Origin: Tritonibacter horizontis
Lineage (GTDB): Bacteria; Pseudomonadota; Alphaproteobacteria; Rhodobacterales; Rhodobacteraceae
Direction of reading: 5' to 3'
DNA length: 64,000 nucleotides
NCBI RefSeq assembly: GCF_001518015.1
Contig: NZ_LPUY01000078.1
Location: 1-64,000, forward strand
In this document: piece after piece, positions 36,925-46,248 of the stretch
How positions within the stretch are numbered: the stretch's first letter is position 1
Layout of the letters: each line of letters begins with the position of its first letter
Notes under the pieces: model-generated
Told to the model about the DNA's origin: nothing
What the model saw: only the letters and a program-made list of their open reading frames with translations
Databases searched by the model: none
Made by a program: the position numbers and the translations under genes

Positions 36925-37626
36925 ATGTCAGAACCATCGCCCTCCGCACCCCCGGCTCTTCGGGCCGCCCCCTATGATGACCTCGCCAAGGCGCTCACGC
37001 CTCTGGGGTTGATGATTTACGGCGCCCTGCATCCGGCGCGTGTCTCTGTGCCCGAGGCAACGAAGGGTACGCTGATCCTGATCGGCACGGCCGGGTCATT
37101 CTGGTCTGTCCTGCGCGCCGCGCCCGAAGGCCGCGATGGCCAGCCCGATCCGGTGGATCGCTGGTCGGAACGGGGGATCGGAACTCTGGCCCGCCACTTT
37201 GGTGCGACGCCGCGCTACCCTTTTGGCGGCCCCCCGCATGCGCCCTTCATCGCCTGGGCTCTTGCATCGGGACGGGCCTTCACATCCCCGTCGCAGATGC
37301 TGGTGCATGATGAGGTCGGTTTGATGATTTCCTACCGCGGAGCACTGCTTTTTGACGAGGTTTTCGATTTTCCTGTGCCGCCTCTGGCACAGTCTCCCTG
37401 CCAAAGCTGTGCAGCGCGGCCTTGCCTATCTGCCTGCCCGGTACACGCATTGGTTGACGCAGGCCCCTACAAACTGGCAGCGTGTCACGACCACCTTGCA
37501 ACACAATCGGGCGCGGTGTGCATGGCATCGGGCTGTCTCGCGCGACGGGCCTGCCCGCTCAGTTCCGGATCCGGTCGTCAGGCTGCCCAGTCGGCCCATC
37601 ACATGAGATATTTTCACCGCCAATGA
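36925..37626 (+). CDS. ferredoxin-like protein with one 4Fe-4S motif
   Basis: The chain is 233 residues. The N-terminal two thirds resemble the QueG/reductive-dehalogenase-like fold in spacing only. The C-terminal part has a cysteine cluster, C-x2-C-x4-C-x3-C-P (CQSCAARPCLSACP), followed by isolated cysteines near the end (ACHDHL, CMASGCLARRACP). It probably binds iron-sulfur and moves electrons; the reaction is unknown. The start is uncertain (36907 or 36925); neither has a clear ribosome binding site. Its stop overlaps the start of sixA (ATGA). Confidence 0.75.
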   Translation: MSEPSPSAPPALRAAPYDDLAKALTPLGLMIYGALHPARVSVPEATKGTLILIGTAGSFWSVLRAAPEGRDGQPDPVDRWSERGIGTLARHFGATPRYPFGGPPHAPFIAWALASGRAFTSPSQMLVHDEVGLMISYRGALLFDEVFDFPVPPLAQSPCQSCAARPCLSACPVHALVDAGPYKLAACHDHLATQSGAVCMASGCLARRACPLSSGSGRQAAQSAHHMRYFHRQ

Positions 37627-38120
37627 CCTGTACCCTGATCCTCACCCGTCACGCCAAATCCGCCTGGAACACCAACGCGCCGAGCGATCATGCACGGCCG
37701 CTCAATGCACGGGGGCGGCGCTCAGCCGAAGCGCTCGGGACCTGGCTGCAAGAACAGTCACGCCTCCCCGATCAGGTCCTCTCCTCCTCCGCGCTGCGGA
37801 CGCGCGAAACCTTTGAGTTGATGCAAATCAGCGCTCCGGCGATCTTCACAGAACGGCTCTATCACGCCACACCACAGATCATCCTCGAGGTCCTGCAAGA
37901 GGCGCAAAGCGAAACGCTCCTGCTTCTGGGACACAATCCAGGATTGATGGAGTTTGCGCATCAGATCGTCAAACACCCCCCCTCTCATTCCCGTTTCGAA
38001 GACTATCCCACCGGCGCAACGCTCCTGGTGGAATTCGATATTTCCAACTGGCGTGACCTCCAACCCGCCAGCGGCAAGGTGCTGGATTTCGTGGTGCCAC
38101 GAGAACTCCTGGGCGAATAG
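37623..38120 (+). CDS. SixA-like histidine phosphatase
   Basis: This 165-residue phosphohistidine phosphatase-type protein of the histidine phosphatase superfamily has the catalytic motif LTRHAKSAW (RHG-type) near the N-terminus, SSSALRTRET and the second catalytic histidine in LLLGHNPGL. SixA acts on phosphohistidine in signalling or PTS proteins; the target here is unknown. The start overlaps the ferredoxin-like gene stop, indicating translational coupling, an arrangement that gives no obvious functional hint. Confidence 0.87.
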   Translation: MTCTLILTRHAKSAWNTNAPSDHARPLNARGRRSAEALGTWLQEQSRLPDQVLSSSALRTRETFELMQISAPAIFTERLYHATPQIILEVLQEAQSETLLLLGHNPGLMEFAHQIVKHPPSHSRFEDYPTGATLLVEFDISNWRDLQPASGKVLDFVVPRELLGE

Positions 38121-38244
38121 CAATCGCCGCCCGCCCTGTTTCACGGGCCAAGACTCCAGATTGTGAAAGAGGATCGGCTGATTCCGCGACAGGACATACC
38201 GGTGGCTCTCCCGCGCGTCGTCACCGCATTGACATGCGGCTCCG

Positions 38245-38350
38245 CCCGTTGGGCATAGCGCCGCTGCGCGGCGCGGTCCTTCTCCTTCACCTTTTTGCCA
38301 AATACCTCGGGGGTGCGGGCCTGCAGGGCCCGCAAGGGGGCAGCGCCCCC
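38245..38350. repeat. REP-like intergenic element with double hairpin
   Basis: Two adjacent hairpins, GCGGGCC/GGCCCGC (38315-38333) and GGGGGC/GCCCCC (38336-38350), follow the segment CCCGTTGGGC...GCGCCGCT (38245-38273). A related segment occurs at 27233-27262 (CCCGTTGGGC...GCGCCGCT again). Such GC-rich palindromic units recur between genes in this bacterial group as I remember it. No gene is seen in 38121-38419. Confidence 0.45.
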
Positions 38351-38373
38351 TCTTGACCCGCGCGCAAAAAGCG

Positions 38374-38400
38374 AAAAGGCCGGGCAATGCCCGGCCTTTT
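38374..38400 (-). terminator. bidirectional Rho-independent terminator after bztD
   Basis: AAAAGGCCGGGC (38374-38385) and GCCCGGCCTTTT (38389-38400) form a perfect 12-bp stem with a 3-nt loop. A and T tracts on both sides let it work for the bzt operon on the minus strand and for read-through from sixA. Confidence 0.88.
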
Positions 38401-38419
38401 CTCAATCTGGTAACACGTC

Positions 38420-39211
38420 TCAGTGACCGAGGATCTGGCTGAGGAACAATTTGGTCCGTTCGCTCTTGGGGTTGTTAAAGAACTCTTCCGGTTCGTTCTG
38501 TTCCACAATTTGCCCCGCATCCATAAAGATCACCCGGTTCGCGACCTGACGGGCAAAGCCCATTTCATGGGTCACGCAGAGCATCGTCATGCCTTCTTCG
38601 GCCAGCTCGATCATGGTGTCGAGCACCTCCTTGATCATCTCCGGATCCAGAGCCGAGGTCGGCTCATCAAACAGCATAATCCGGGGCATCATGCAGAGTG
38701 AGCGCGCAATCGCGACCCGCTGTTGCTGGCCGCCGGACAGCTGCCCGGGGTATTTGTCGGCTTGCTCCGGGATTTTCACCTTTTCCAGGAAATGCATCGC
38801 CCGTTCTTCGGCTTCCTTCTTGGGAGTCTTGCGCACCCAGATCGGCGCCAGCGTGCAGTTCTCTAGGATCGTCAGATGCGGGAACAGGTTGAAGTGCTGG
38901 AACACCATGCCAACCTCCGACCGGATCTTGTCGATATTCTTGAGGTCATTCGACAGTTCAGTGCCATCGACGATGATATTGCCAGCCTGATGCTCTTCCA
39001 ACGCATTCAGGCAGCGGATCAACGTGGATTTACCAGATCCGGAAGGCCCGGCGATGACGATCCGTTCGCCACGGTTCACCGTGAGATTGATATCGCGCAG
39101 CACGTGGAATGTCCCGTACCACTTGTTCATGTTGGAAATCTGGATCGCAACCTCATCAGAGACTTGCATCTTGGTCCGGTCGATTTCGCGGTCGAGTGCC
39201 AGTTCAGACAT
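38420..39211 (-). CDS. bztD: glutamate/glutamine/aspartate/asparagine ABC transporter ATPase
   Basis: A 263-residue polar-amino-acid ATPase with Walker [11 protein letters not shown]-loop [11 protein letters not shown], signature [13 protein letters not shown] and Walker [15 protein letters not shown]. The length and order match BztD of Rhodobacter. The start is 11 bp after the bztC stop. It drives uptake of acidic amino acids and their amides. Confidence 0.95.
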   Translation of the reverse strand: MSELALDREIDRTKMQVSDEVAIQISNMNKWYGTFHVLRDINLTVNRGERIVIAGPSGSGKSTLIRCLNALEEHQAGNIIVDGTELSNDLKNIDKIRSEVGMVFQHFNLFPHLTILENCTLAPIWVRKTPKKEAEERAMHFLEKVKIPEQADKYPGQLSGGQQQRVAIARSLCMMPRIMLFDEPTSALDPEMIKEVLDTMIELAEEGMTMLCVTHEMGFARQVANRVIFMDAGQIVEQNEPEEFFNNPKSERTKLFLSQILGH

Positions 39212-39222
39212 CGTTGAACTCC

Positions 39223-40521
39223 TTAGCGGTGATCGGTGGCGAGACGACGCTCAAGCCACTGTGAGTATTGAGAAATGCCGTAGCAAACGACAAAGAAGAG
39301 AGCAGCGGCCGCACCGAGAAGTTCCCAGTACACCCCGTTCCACTCGGTGGAGGCGAGGATGGGACCCCGGATCATGCCGACCAGATCGAACATCGAGATG
39401 ACCGAAACCAGCGTGGTGTCCTTGAACAGGCCCACGGCGACGTTCACGATCCCTGGAATGGAGATCTTGAGCGCCTGCGGCAGGATGATCAGGCGCATCG
39501 CCTGCGGATAATCAAGCCCAAGGCTGTCGGCGGCTTCGTACTGTCCCTTTGGCAAGGCAGCGAGACCACCCCGGATCACCTCGGCGATATAGGCCGAGGA
39601 GAACATGGTGATCATGATCACCACCCGCAGGAACAGATCCACGGTGCTTTCCGGTGGGAAGAAATACGACAGCATCACCGAGGCCACGAACAGAAGCGTA
39701 ATCAAGGGCACACCGCGCACGAATTCGATGAACACTACGCAGACCCATTTGATCAGCGGCATGTCCGATTGACGCCCCAGTGCCAGCGCAATGCCCAGCG
39801 GCAATGACAGGGACACACAGGTGACCCCGAGCATCAGGTTCAACATGAACCCGCCAAGGTCCCGTGAGGGCACCGGCGACAGCATCGCATTCTCCGACGC
39901 GCCTTCCGGGATCAGCATCCCGCCCAAAATCCAGACCGCAAAGGCCACCACAATCGCACCAAAGAAACCCAGCGCGAAACTGCCTTTGCCAAAGTGCTGG
40001 AAAAAGGCCGCCGCCGCTGCAAAGCCAACAAAGGCGACGATCGGCGCCATCAGCGTGCCACCCCAGATCAGCCAGAAGGCCAGGAAGGGATAGATAACGG
40101 TGAAGGCCAGCATCTTGCGCGGCAGGTCGAAAAACAGCACCGGTGCAATCGCAACCAACAACAGGACCAGCGCAAGGTTCGGACGCCAATAGCTGTCGTA
40201 GGGATATTTGAACCCATAAAGCAGCTGGTTCCAGCGTTCGGTCAGGACCGAGAAACAGGCCCCAACCTTGCCGTCGAGCACTTCGCGGCACTCATTCAGC
40301 GAACTGGTGGTCCAGACCCCGTTAAAGATCCACGGCAAAGTGCTGCTCAGCACCAGGTAGAGCAGCCAGAGCGTCGCAAGGGTCAGGATCGAATTGGTGA
40401 CATTGGAGAACAGGTTGGCCCGCAGCCATTTGACGATGCCCCTTTCCCGCGCCGGTGGCGGCGATTCCGGGATAATGGACTCGGCCACGAATGCGACAGA
40501 ATTCTGTGTCTGATCAGTCAT
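39223..40521 (-). CDS. bztC: glutamate/aspartate ABC transporter permease BztC
   Basis: This 432-residue permease has TM1 near residues 38-60 after a cytoplasmic N-terminus, a cysteine-containing periplasmic loop ([15 protein letters not shown]) and the conserved permease core. The ATPase-coupling EAA loop is [31 protein letters not shown]. It is unusually long for the family, as is characteristic of BztC/AapM. It pairs with BztB. Confidence 0.94.
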   Translation of the reverse strand: MTDQTQNSVAFVAESIIPESPPPARERGIVKWLRANLFSNVTNSILTLATLWLLYLVLSSTLPWIFNGVWTTSSLNECREVLDGKVGACFSVLTERWNQLLYGFKYPYDSYWRPNLALVLLLVAIAPVLFFDLPRKMLAFTVIYPFLAFWLIWGGTLMAPIVAFVGFAAAAAFFQHFGKGSFALGFFGAIVVAFAVWILGGMLIPEGASENAMLSPVPSRDLGGFMLNLMLGVTCVSLSLPLGIALALGRQSDMPLIKWVCVVFIEFVRGVPLITLLFVASVMLSYFFPPESTVDLFLRVVIMITMFSSAYIAEVIRGGLAALPKGQYEAADSLGLDYPQAMRLIILPQALKISIPGIVNVAVGLFKDTTLVSVISMFDLVGMIRGPILASTEWNGVYWELLGAAAALFFVVCYGISQYSQWLERRLATDHR

Positions 40522-40524
40522 GGC

Positions 40525-41757
40525 TCAGCGCTCCTTCAGCTTGACGGAGGAGTTGTAGATGTTCATCCCCATCGAAATCAGCAACGAGGCTGTGAGATAG
40601 AACAACATCAGCAGCAGCACGCATTCAATGGCCCGACCGGTCTGGTTCAGGGTGATGCCGCCAAGCGTCGCGGTGATATCCGCATAGCCCACCGCAATCG
40701 CCAGCGAAGAGTTTTTGGTGATGTTGAGGAATTGCGAAATCAGCGGCGGGATGATCACCCGCAACGCCTGCGGCAGGATCACAAGGTTCATGATCCGGCC
40801 CTGGCGCAGGCCAAGTGCCGCCGCCGCTTCGGATTGACCTTTAGAAATCGCCTGGATGCCGGAACGGACGTTTTCCGCGATAAAGGCACCCGTATAGATC
40901 GACAGCGCGAACCACAGCGCAATCAACGGCCCGCCGATCTTGATGCCGCCGGAAAAGTTAAAGCCTTTGAGCTCCGGCATCTCCCACGACAGCCCCATGA
41001 TGAGCATCAGCAGCAGCACAGGAACCAGCCAGACCCCGAGGATTATCGGCAGCGTGTTTGGACGCAGGCCGGTCGCCTCCTGCTTGGCCGTTGCCCAGGT
41101 GTTGATCTTGCGCGCGCCAAGGAATGACCCCACAAGCACCGCAACAACCAAAAGCCAGTTCAGCGTCACACTGCCAAAAATTCCGCGTTCGAAATACGGC
41201 GCCGGCGTATAAATCCCCCGGTTGGTAAAGGCAAAGGCGTCAAACAGCATGCTGCTGGTCGCATCATCGCCTCTGAATTCCCGTGGTCCGGGCAGAACGG
41301 CGGTCATGATCGTAAAGATGATGATGATCCAGATCAGCACCGGAATGTTGCGAAAGATCTCAACATAGACGGCCATCACCTTGGACACGAGCCAGTTCTG
41401 CGACAGACGCAGCACCCCGGCGATGACGCCAAAGATCGTCGCTGTAATACAGGCCAGAACGGCCACCAGCAGGGTGTTGAGAACCCCCACAAGCGCAGCC
41501 CGCGCGTGCGAGGACTGGCTGTCGTATTCAACCAGTCGCTGGTTGATATCGTAGCCCGCCGGATCGGCAAGGAAACCGTAGGAGATGTTGAGACCTGCAG
41601 CCCGCAGGTTCTGGATCAGGTTGTTGCCAAGGTACCAGATACACAAGGCAAGTACGACTGCCGCGATCGCCTGAAAGGTCAGCGAACGATAGCGGGTATC
41701 GTGAATAAGCATAGACAGCCGAAAACTCTCTTTCGGCGGGTCGGTCAAGGTCGACAT
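40525..41757 (-). CDS. bztB: glutamate/aspartate ABC transporter permease BztB
   Basis: This 410-residue permease contains the EAA loop QAISKGQSEAAAALGLRQGRIMNLVILPQALRV. The N-terminal TM (about 28-46) is followed by a long periplasmic segment, as in BztB/AapQ. The gene lies 3 bp before bztC. It is separated from bztA by 135 bp with an intrinsic terminator, which should lower its expression relative to the binding protein. Confidence 0.94.
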   Translation of the reverse strand: MSTLTDPPKESFRLSMLIHDTRYRSLTFQAIAAVVLALCIWYLGNNLIQNLRAAGLNISYGFLADPAGYDINQRLVEYDSQSSHARAALVGVLNTLLVAVLACITATIFGVIAGVLRLSQNWLVSKVMAVYVEIFRNIPVLIWIIIIFTIMTAVLPGPREFRGDDATSSMLFDAFAFTNRGIYTPAPYFERGIFGSVTLNWLLVVAVLVGSFLGARKINTWATAKQEATGLRPNTLPIILGVWLVPVLLLMLIMGLSWEMPELKGFNFSGGIKIGGPLIALWFALSIYTGAFIAENVRSGIQAISKGQSEAAAALGLRQGRIMNLVILPQALRVIIPPLISQFLNITKNSSLAIAVGYADITATLGGITLNQTGRAIECVLLLMLFYLTASLLISMGMNIYNSSVKLKER

Positions 41758-41848
41758 ATGATGGGATCCCCGAGGCCTGCGGCTCTAAACATCCCGGCGA
41801 GGTTTGCCTCGCTCTGTGTTTGGCCACAGAAGTTCGTTTTTATCTTGG

Positions 41849-41877
41849 AAAAAGGGCGCGGGATCATCCCGCGCCCT
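41849..41877 (-). terminator. intercistronic terminator between bztA and bztB
   Basis: A perfect inverted repeat (41853-41864 with 41866-41877; arm GGGCGCGGGAT) is followed on the minus strand by TTTTT. It lies 16 nt after the bztA stop. It probably stops most transcripts there, leaving partial read-through into the permease genes and thus high binding-protein output. Confidence 0.8.
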
Positions 41878-41892
41878 ATCCGGTTCGCTAAC

Positions 41893-42909
41893 TTAGCGGA
41901 ACGGGGGAGCGTAGAGCAGGCCGCCGTTTGTCCACTGAGCGTTCAGACCGCGCGCAAGGCCGATCGGAGTGTCTTCGCCGATGTTCTTGGCAAAGACTTC
42001 ACCGTAGTTGCCGCCAACGGACAGAGCTTTCAGCGCCCAGTCAGCTTCGAGGCCGAGCATCTCGCCCAGGTTGCCCTCGGTGCCGAGCAGACGGTTGATC
42101 TCCGGGTTGCCGGTGCCAGACGCCATCTCGGAGAGATTGGCGGAGGTCACACCCAGTTCTTCTGCCGCGATCAGTGCGTTCAGAGTCCAGCGCGCAACAT
42201 CGCCCCATTCGCTGTCGCCGTGACGGACCAGCGGGCCGAGCGGCTCTTTGGAGATGATTTCCGGCAGAACCGCGTGGGCTGTCGGATCGTCAAATGTGGC
42301 ACGCGTTGCCGCGAGGCCAGATGCGTCGGTGGTGTAAACGTCACATGCACCCGCGAGGTACTGCTGCTGTGCTTCGGCGTTGGTTTCGATCGGAACCGGC
42401 TCGTAGCTGATGTTGTTGGAGCGGAAGAAGTCCGCCAGGTTCAGCTCGGTGGTGGTACCGGTCTGGATGCAGACAGTGGCGCCATCCAGCTCTTTCGCGG
42501 AGGACACACCCAGTTCCTTGGGAACCATGAAGCCCTGACCGTCGTAGTAGTTCACGCCGACGAATTCGAATTTCAGGTCGACATCGCGCGAGAAGGTCCA
42601 AGTGGTGTTACGCGCCAGCAGGTCGATCTCGCCGGAGGCCAGAGCGGTGAAGCGTGTTTTGCCGGTGGTGGGGACGAATTCGACCTTGGTCGGATCGCCC
42701 AGAACGGCGGCTGCAACAGCGCGGCAGATCGCAACGTCAAAGCCTTCCCATTCGCCGTTTGCATTCGGCGCGGCAAACCCGACGAGACCGGTGGTGACGC
42801 CGCAGTTCAGCTTATCACGGGCCTTCACGTCGTCCAATGTGCCGGCAGCTGCGGCACCGGCGGCGAGACCGGCCACGGTCAGCGCACCAAAGAATACGGA
42901 GTTGTTCAT
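41893..42909 (-). CDS. bztA: glutamate/aspartate ABC transporter binding protein BztA
   Basis: This 338-residue periplasmic protein of SBP family 3 has a signal peptide at about 1-22 (MNNSVFFGALTVAGLAAGAAAAG). The mature region begins TLDDVKARDKLNCGVTTGLVGFA. Ligand-domain motifs such as WEGFDVAICRAVAAAVLGD and TTELNLADFF follow. GAGG lies 6 nt before the ATG at 42909; an in-frame start at 43014 would place 35 residues ahead of the signal peptide and is rejected. First gene of bztABCD. Confidence 0.95.
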   Translation of the reverse strand: MNNSVFFGALTVAGLAAGAAAAGTLDDVKARDKLNCGVTTGLVGFAAPNANGEWEGFDVAICRAVAAAVLGDPTKVEFVPTTGKTRFTALASGEIDLLARNTTWTFSRDVDLKFEFVGVNYYDGQGFMVPKELGVSSAKELDGATVCIQTGTTTELNLADFFRSNNISYEPVPIETNAEAQQQYLAGACDVYTTDASGLAATRATFDDPTAHAVLPEIISKEPLGPLVRHGDSEWGDVARWTLNALIAAEELGVTSANLSEMASGTGNPEINRLLGTEGNLGEMLGLEADWALKALSVGGNYGEVFAKNIGEDTPIGLARGLNAQWTNGGLLYAPPFR

Positions 42910-43251
42910 TTTTACCTCTTCCTGACTACCCACCTGGATACGGTGGTTCTTTGTCGCTTGCGCCGTCACGGCCCAAGCTGAGTGAAACGGGGTTCGCCCC
43001 GTTTTCGAGGTCAAGTTTGGGCGAATTCATCAACAAACGTCAAGGGTCCGATCACCGTATTCAATGGGCTTTTCGACTTTGGATGGCGACAACCGACATT
43101 TTTTAAGCGTCACCTCCGCCCCGCGGACGGGCACGAATAGACCATCCGGCACCGCAATCTGGCGCCGTTGTTCAATTTGGGCTTTTCTCGGCGTCACCGC
43201 CCTGCCCCGGGCCTCCGGGGGCCTTGGATTGACCGCCCCCCGGGCCGTGTC
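42910..43251. other. bztA upstream region with leader hairpin
   Basis: A 342-bp non-coding stretch. A perfect 8-bp hairpin with a 4-nt loop, AAACGGGG (42985-42992) and CCCCGTTT (42997-43004), lies about 76 nt upstream of bztA, probably in its 5' leader. Just upstream on the minus strand is TTGACC, a possible -35 element. No gene is seen. Confidence 0.5.
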
Positions 43252-43956
43252 TCAGACCAATGCGTAAAAGGCCGCGGCGTGCAAAAATGCCTGCCGTTTA
43301 AGGGCTTCATGCGCCTGAGCTTCCTCATCCGCGCCCCAAAGCTCCGCCTGCCAATGCTCGTCAATGCGGGAGATTGTCCAAATCTCTTCCAGGCTGCGCC
43401 AGTTGTGGGTTGCGGCGAATCCAAGCACCAGGGACCCGGTCAGCCCGACAAGGTCGTGAAAGGCCGCCAGCTGGAAGGGAGACATCGCATGCACGCGGGC
43501 ACGCAACCGCTGCAGGGCGGTGGCATCCTGCGGCGCATGCAGCAATCCGGTTCGGGGCAATAGCCGCACCTCCAGCGTCGTTGCCGCCCAATCCAGCGCC
43601 GCCCCCCAAGATTCGGTCTGACGCGCCACCAGCCCTTCCGGGCTTTCTGCGCGATAGCACAACAGGTCGCTGTCGCCGTAATCCGCAATCAGATCAGCCA
43701 CTTCGTCAAATTGCGGCGTGACCTTGTCCAGGGCGGAGTTCGCGGACCGCGTATGCGGCATCGCGCGCGGATCCACCAGATCCTGCTGCGCATCCCACTC
43801 TGCAGCAATGGCATCAGCAAGGGCGCTTGTTGGCACAATCAACGGCGTCTTGGCCGGGGTTTTCACCCGCCGCCCGTCCAGCGCGATGGCAAATCCCGCC
43901 TCTTCCGGCTCGACGCTCACAGCTTTCCAGAATCGTTTCTGTTTCCATTCACTCAT
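43252..43956 (-). CDS. ATP12-family F1-ATPase assembly chaperone
   Basis: This 234-residue protein is similar to mitochondrial Atp12, which chaperones the F1 alpha subunit. Seen features are the N-terminal KRFWKAVSVEPEEAGFAIALDGRRVKTPAKTPL and the central ADYGDSDLLCYRAESPEGL region, both typical. ATP12 is a hallmark of Alphaproteobacteria and mitochondria. The start overlaps the end of the upstream phosphatase gene by 8 nt. It is the last gene of crcB-rluC-gph-ATP12. Confidence 0.93.
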   Translation of the reverse strand: MSEWKQKRFWKAVSVEPEEAGFAIALDGRRVKTPAKTPLIVPTSALADAIAAEWDAQQDLVDPRAMPHTRSANSALDKVTPQFDEVADLIADYGDSDLLCYRAESPEGLVARQTESWGAALDWAATTLEVRLLPRTGLLHAPQDATALQRLRARVHAMSPFQLAAFHDLVGLTGSLVLGFAATHNWRSLEEIWTISRIDEHWQAELWGADEEAQAHEALKRQAFLHAAAFYALV

Positions 43957-44695
43957 CTGTCGTGTCCTTCCTTCTCACTCCGTCGGCAGTCTGGGCAGCC
44001 ACCTGCGGCCAGATCCGTTGCAATACCCCCGGCAGCGCCGAAAAATCCGACAAGCGGTGGTCGGCCTGCAACTGGTCTGCCGGGTGATAGCCCCAATCGA
44101 CTGCAATGGTTTTGACCCCGGCCGCGCGGCCCATTTCCATATCGAAACTGGTGTCGCCGATCATCACCGTATCGGCAGGCGGAATGCCGGTTTCCGCCAT
44201 TGCGGTCAGCACCATCGAGGGATGCGGCTTTGAGGGGTGATGATCTGCCACCTGCCGGGTCACGAACATGCGCAGGTCATGCGCTTCGATCAGCGCGTCC
44301 AGTCCACGCTGCGATTTGCCTGTGGCCACGCCGAGAATGTATTCCGGCACCGCATGCAGGGCCTCAAGTACCGTGCGTGCGCCCGGAAACAGCGGCGAGT
44401 GAGCCGCCCCCTCGCGCAAGCGCTCGGATTGGTAGGCGCGCTTGTAGCCCTCCACCAGTGCGGCCTGTGTCACCCCCGGCACATCCGGCGCCAACTGCGC
44501 CAGCGCCTGCGGCAACGACAGACCGATAATGGCGCGCACCGCCGCAGGCAGCGGCGGTGGCAGGTCCTGTGCGACAAAGGCCTGTGTCATGCAGCGCACA
44601 ATCGTGCCCTGACTGTCGACCAGCGTCCCGTCCACATCGAACAGAATCAGCCGCAAAGGTCCCGTGGCAGGTTCGACACCGCGCCCTGCTGTCAA
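43949..44695 (-). CDS. HAD hydrolase, phosphoglycolate-phosphatase-like
   Basis: This 248-residue haloacid-dehalogenase-fold phosphatase has motif I FDVDGTLVDSQ, motif II in GVATGKSQ, the motif III lysine in the HHPSKPHPS region and motif IV GDTSFDMEMGRAAG. The sequence is closest in style to phosphoglycolate phosphatase or pyrophosphatase PpaX-like enzymes; substrate assignment is tentative. The start overlaps the rluC stop (ATGA). Confidence 0.87.
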   Translation of the reverse strand: MTAGRGVEPATGPLRLILFDVDGTLVDSQGTIVRCMTQAFVAQDLPPPLPAAVRAIIGLSLPQALAQLAPDVPGVTQAALVEGYKRAYQSERLREGAAHSPLFPGARTVLEALHAVPEYILGVATGKSQRGLDALIEAHDLRMFVTRQVADHHPSKPHPSMVLTAMAETGIPPADTVMIGDTSFDMEMGRAAGVKTIAVDWGYHPADQLQADHRLSDFSALPGVLQRIWPQVAAQTADGVRRKDTTDE

Positions 44696-45738
44696 AACAG
44701 GCTCTCGAACGGATCATCGGCGGCCAGATCTTCGGTCCAGCCGAGCGTATCCCAGCTGTCCTTCATGTGATCCGGAAGCGTTGCCGTCACAGAAATCGTC
44801 TTGCCGGTGATCGGGTGTTCAAATTGCAGCCGCCGCGCGTGCAGGTGCAGTTTTTTCGAGATCAGACCACCCATCTGCGCGCCCCAGCCATCACCCAGGT
44901 TTTCCTGACCGGAACCGCCATATTTGCCGTCCCCGACAATCGGATGCCCCATGCCCGCCATATGCGCGCGCAGCTGGTGAGTGCGCCCGGTCACCGGTTC
45001 CATCGCGATCCAGCTTGCCCGGCTCGCGACCCGATAGAGCGTCGCGTAATAGGTATGCGCACGCTTGGCCCCCGGGGTGGAATCGATCTCCCGCGGGTCC
45101 ACCGGGATCATCTTTTCGCCCTCGCCGGACTTGCCATGACCGGGTGCTTTGACCAGGCCGGTCTTGATTTCGCCCAGGTATGGCGTCGGCACGCCGGCCA
45201 CCAGTGCCCAATAGATCTTGCGCGTGTTCTTGTGCCGGAACGCCGTCGTCAGCCCCTGCGCGGCGCGCCGGGTGCGGGCCAGAACCAGAACACCCGAGGT
45301 GTCCTTGTCCAGACGGTGCACCAGCCGGGGTTTCTCTTCGGCATCGAACCGCAGCGCTTCGGCAAGGCCATCCACGTGTTTGACGGTGCCGGAGCCGCCC
45401 TGCACCGCGAGCCCTGCGGGTTTGTTGATCGCCAGCACATCGTCATCGCGGTAGATCACGCAATCGCGGATCATCTTCGCATCGGCGTCAGAGACCTGCA
45501 CCACCCGCGGCTCCGCCGGTTTCAGATCCGACGCGGCCAAGGGGGGCACACGCACCACCTGACCCGCCTCGACCCGGCTGGAGGCCTTGACCCGGCCGCC
45601 GTCGACCCGCAGCTCGCCCTTGCGGCACATCTTTTCGATGCGGCCCTGATTGACGTGGGGAAACAGCCGACGCAACCAGCGGTCGATCCGCTGGCCGCCG
45701 TCGTCTTCGGTGACGGTGATCATCTGCACGCCGCTCAT
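44692..45738 (-). CDS. RluC/RluD-family pseudouridine synthase
   Basis: A 348-residue rRNA pseudouridine synthase. An N-terminal S4-like RNA-binding domain (about 18-75, RIDRWLRRLFPHVNQGRIEKMCRKGELRVDG) precedes the catalytic domain with HRLDKDTSGVLVLA, whose Asp attacks the base, and the YWALVAG and RTHQLRAHMA motifs. It is probably RluC (23S rRNA 955/2504/2580). The start at 45738 overlaps the crcB stop (ATGA); in-frame extension into crcB is rejected. Confidence 0.93.
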   Translation of the reverse strand: MSGVQMITVTEDDGGQRIDRWLRRLFPHVNQGRIEKMCRKGELRVDGGRVKASSRVEAGQVVRVPPLAASDLKPAEPRVVQVSDADAKMIRDCVIYRDDDVLAINKPAGLAVQGGSGTVKHVDGLAEALRFDAEEKPRLVHRLDKDTSGVLVLARTRRAAQGLTTAFRHKNTRKIYWALVAGVPTPYLGEIKTGLVKAPGHGKSGEGEKMIPVDPREIDSTPGAKRAHTYYATLYRVASRASWIAMEPVTGRTHQLRAHMAGMGHPIVGDGKYGGSGQENLGDGWGAQMGGLISKKLHLHARRLQFEHPITGKTISVTATLPDHMKDSWDTLGWTEDLAADDPFESLF

Positions 45739-46115
45739 GTCAGCACTCCTCTGGCCGCCATCATGCCAAGGGCAAGGGCTGCAATGGACAGGCCTACGGA
45801 AAGGCCAATATAGAGCGCAGCATGGCCCAGGGCCCCGCGCTCGATCAAGGTGACAGCCTCCAGTGAGAAGGCCGAAAATGTCGTGAATCCGCCCAGCATG
45901 CCGGTCATCACCAAAGGCGACAGATGGGTCAGCCCCTTGTGCGCTGCCAGCACAACAAAGCCTCCCATCAAGGCAGAGCCGAGGACGTTCACGCTCAGGA
46001 TCGCGATGGGGAACGGCGTCGGCCCGAAGAGGCGCATCAGCCCCAGCCCCATCAGGTACCGGCAACTGGCCCCAAACGCGCCACCCAGCGCCACATTCAA
46101 TACGGATATCAACAT
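45735..46115 (-). CDS. crcB: fluoride channel CrcB/Fluc
   Basis: This 126-residue four-helix membrane protein exports fluoride as a dual-topology dimer. Family motifs are NVALGGAFGASCRYLMG, FPIAILSVNVLGSALMGGF and the TM3 break motif GGFTTFSAFSLE. The ATG at 46115 matches the family N-terminus. I looked for a fluoride riboswitch in the 133 bp upstream and did not find a convincing one. First gene of a tightly overlapping operon. Confidence 0.93.
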   Translation of the reverse strand: MLISVLNVALGGAFGASCRYLMGLGLMRLFGPTPFPIAILSVNVLGSALMGGFVVLAAHKGLTHLSPLVMTGMLGGFTTFSAFSLEAVTLIERGALGHAALYIGLSVGLSIAALALGMMAARGVLT

Positions 46116-46248
46116 GCAGGCGTCCATCGCGCGCGCACGCGCAGATGTCAAGTTTTGCTGGCCCATGGCCGGGATGCGCCGCACGCAGGTCAGCGGATCA
46201 AGTCTGGCCGTGCCGGTCCCTGATCCCGGGCGTCGTCACGCAGGCGCC

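Noticed and set aside
36925-37626. Second reductive dehalogenase or QueG
   Set aside because: Only one ferredoxin-type cysteine motif and no cobalamin-binding region are visible; length is too short.
45995-46248. Fluoride riboswitch upstream of crcB
   Set aside because: I could not find the expected pseudoknot pattern in the 133-bp upstream region.
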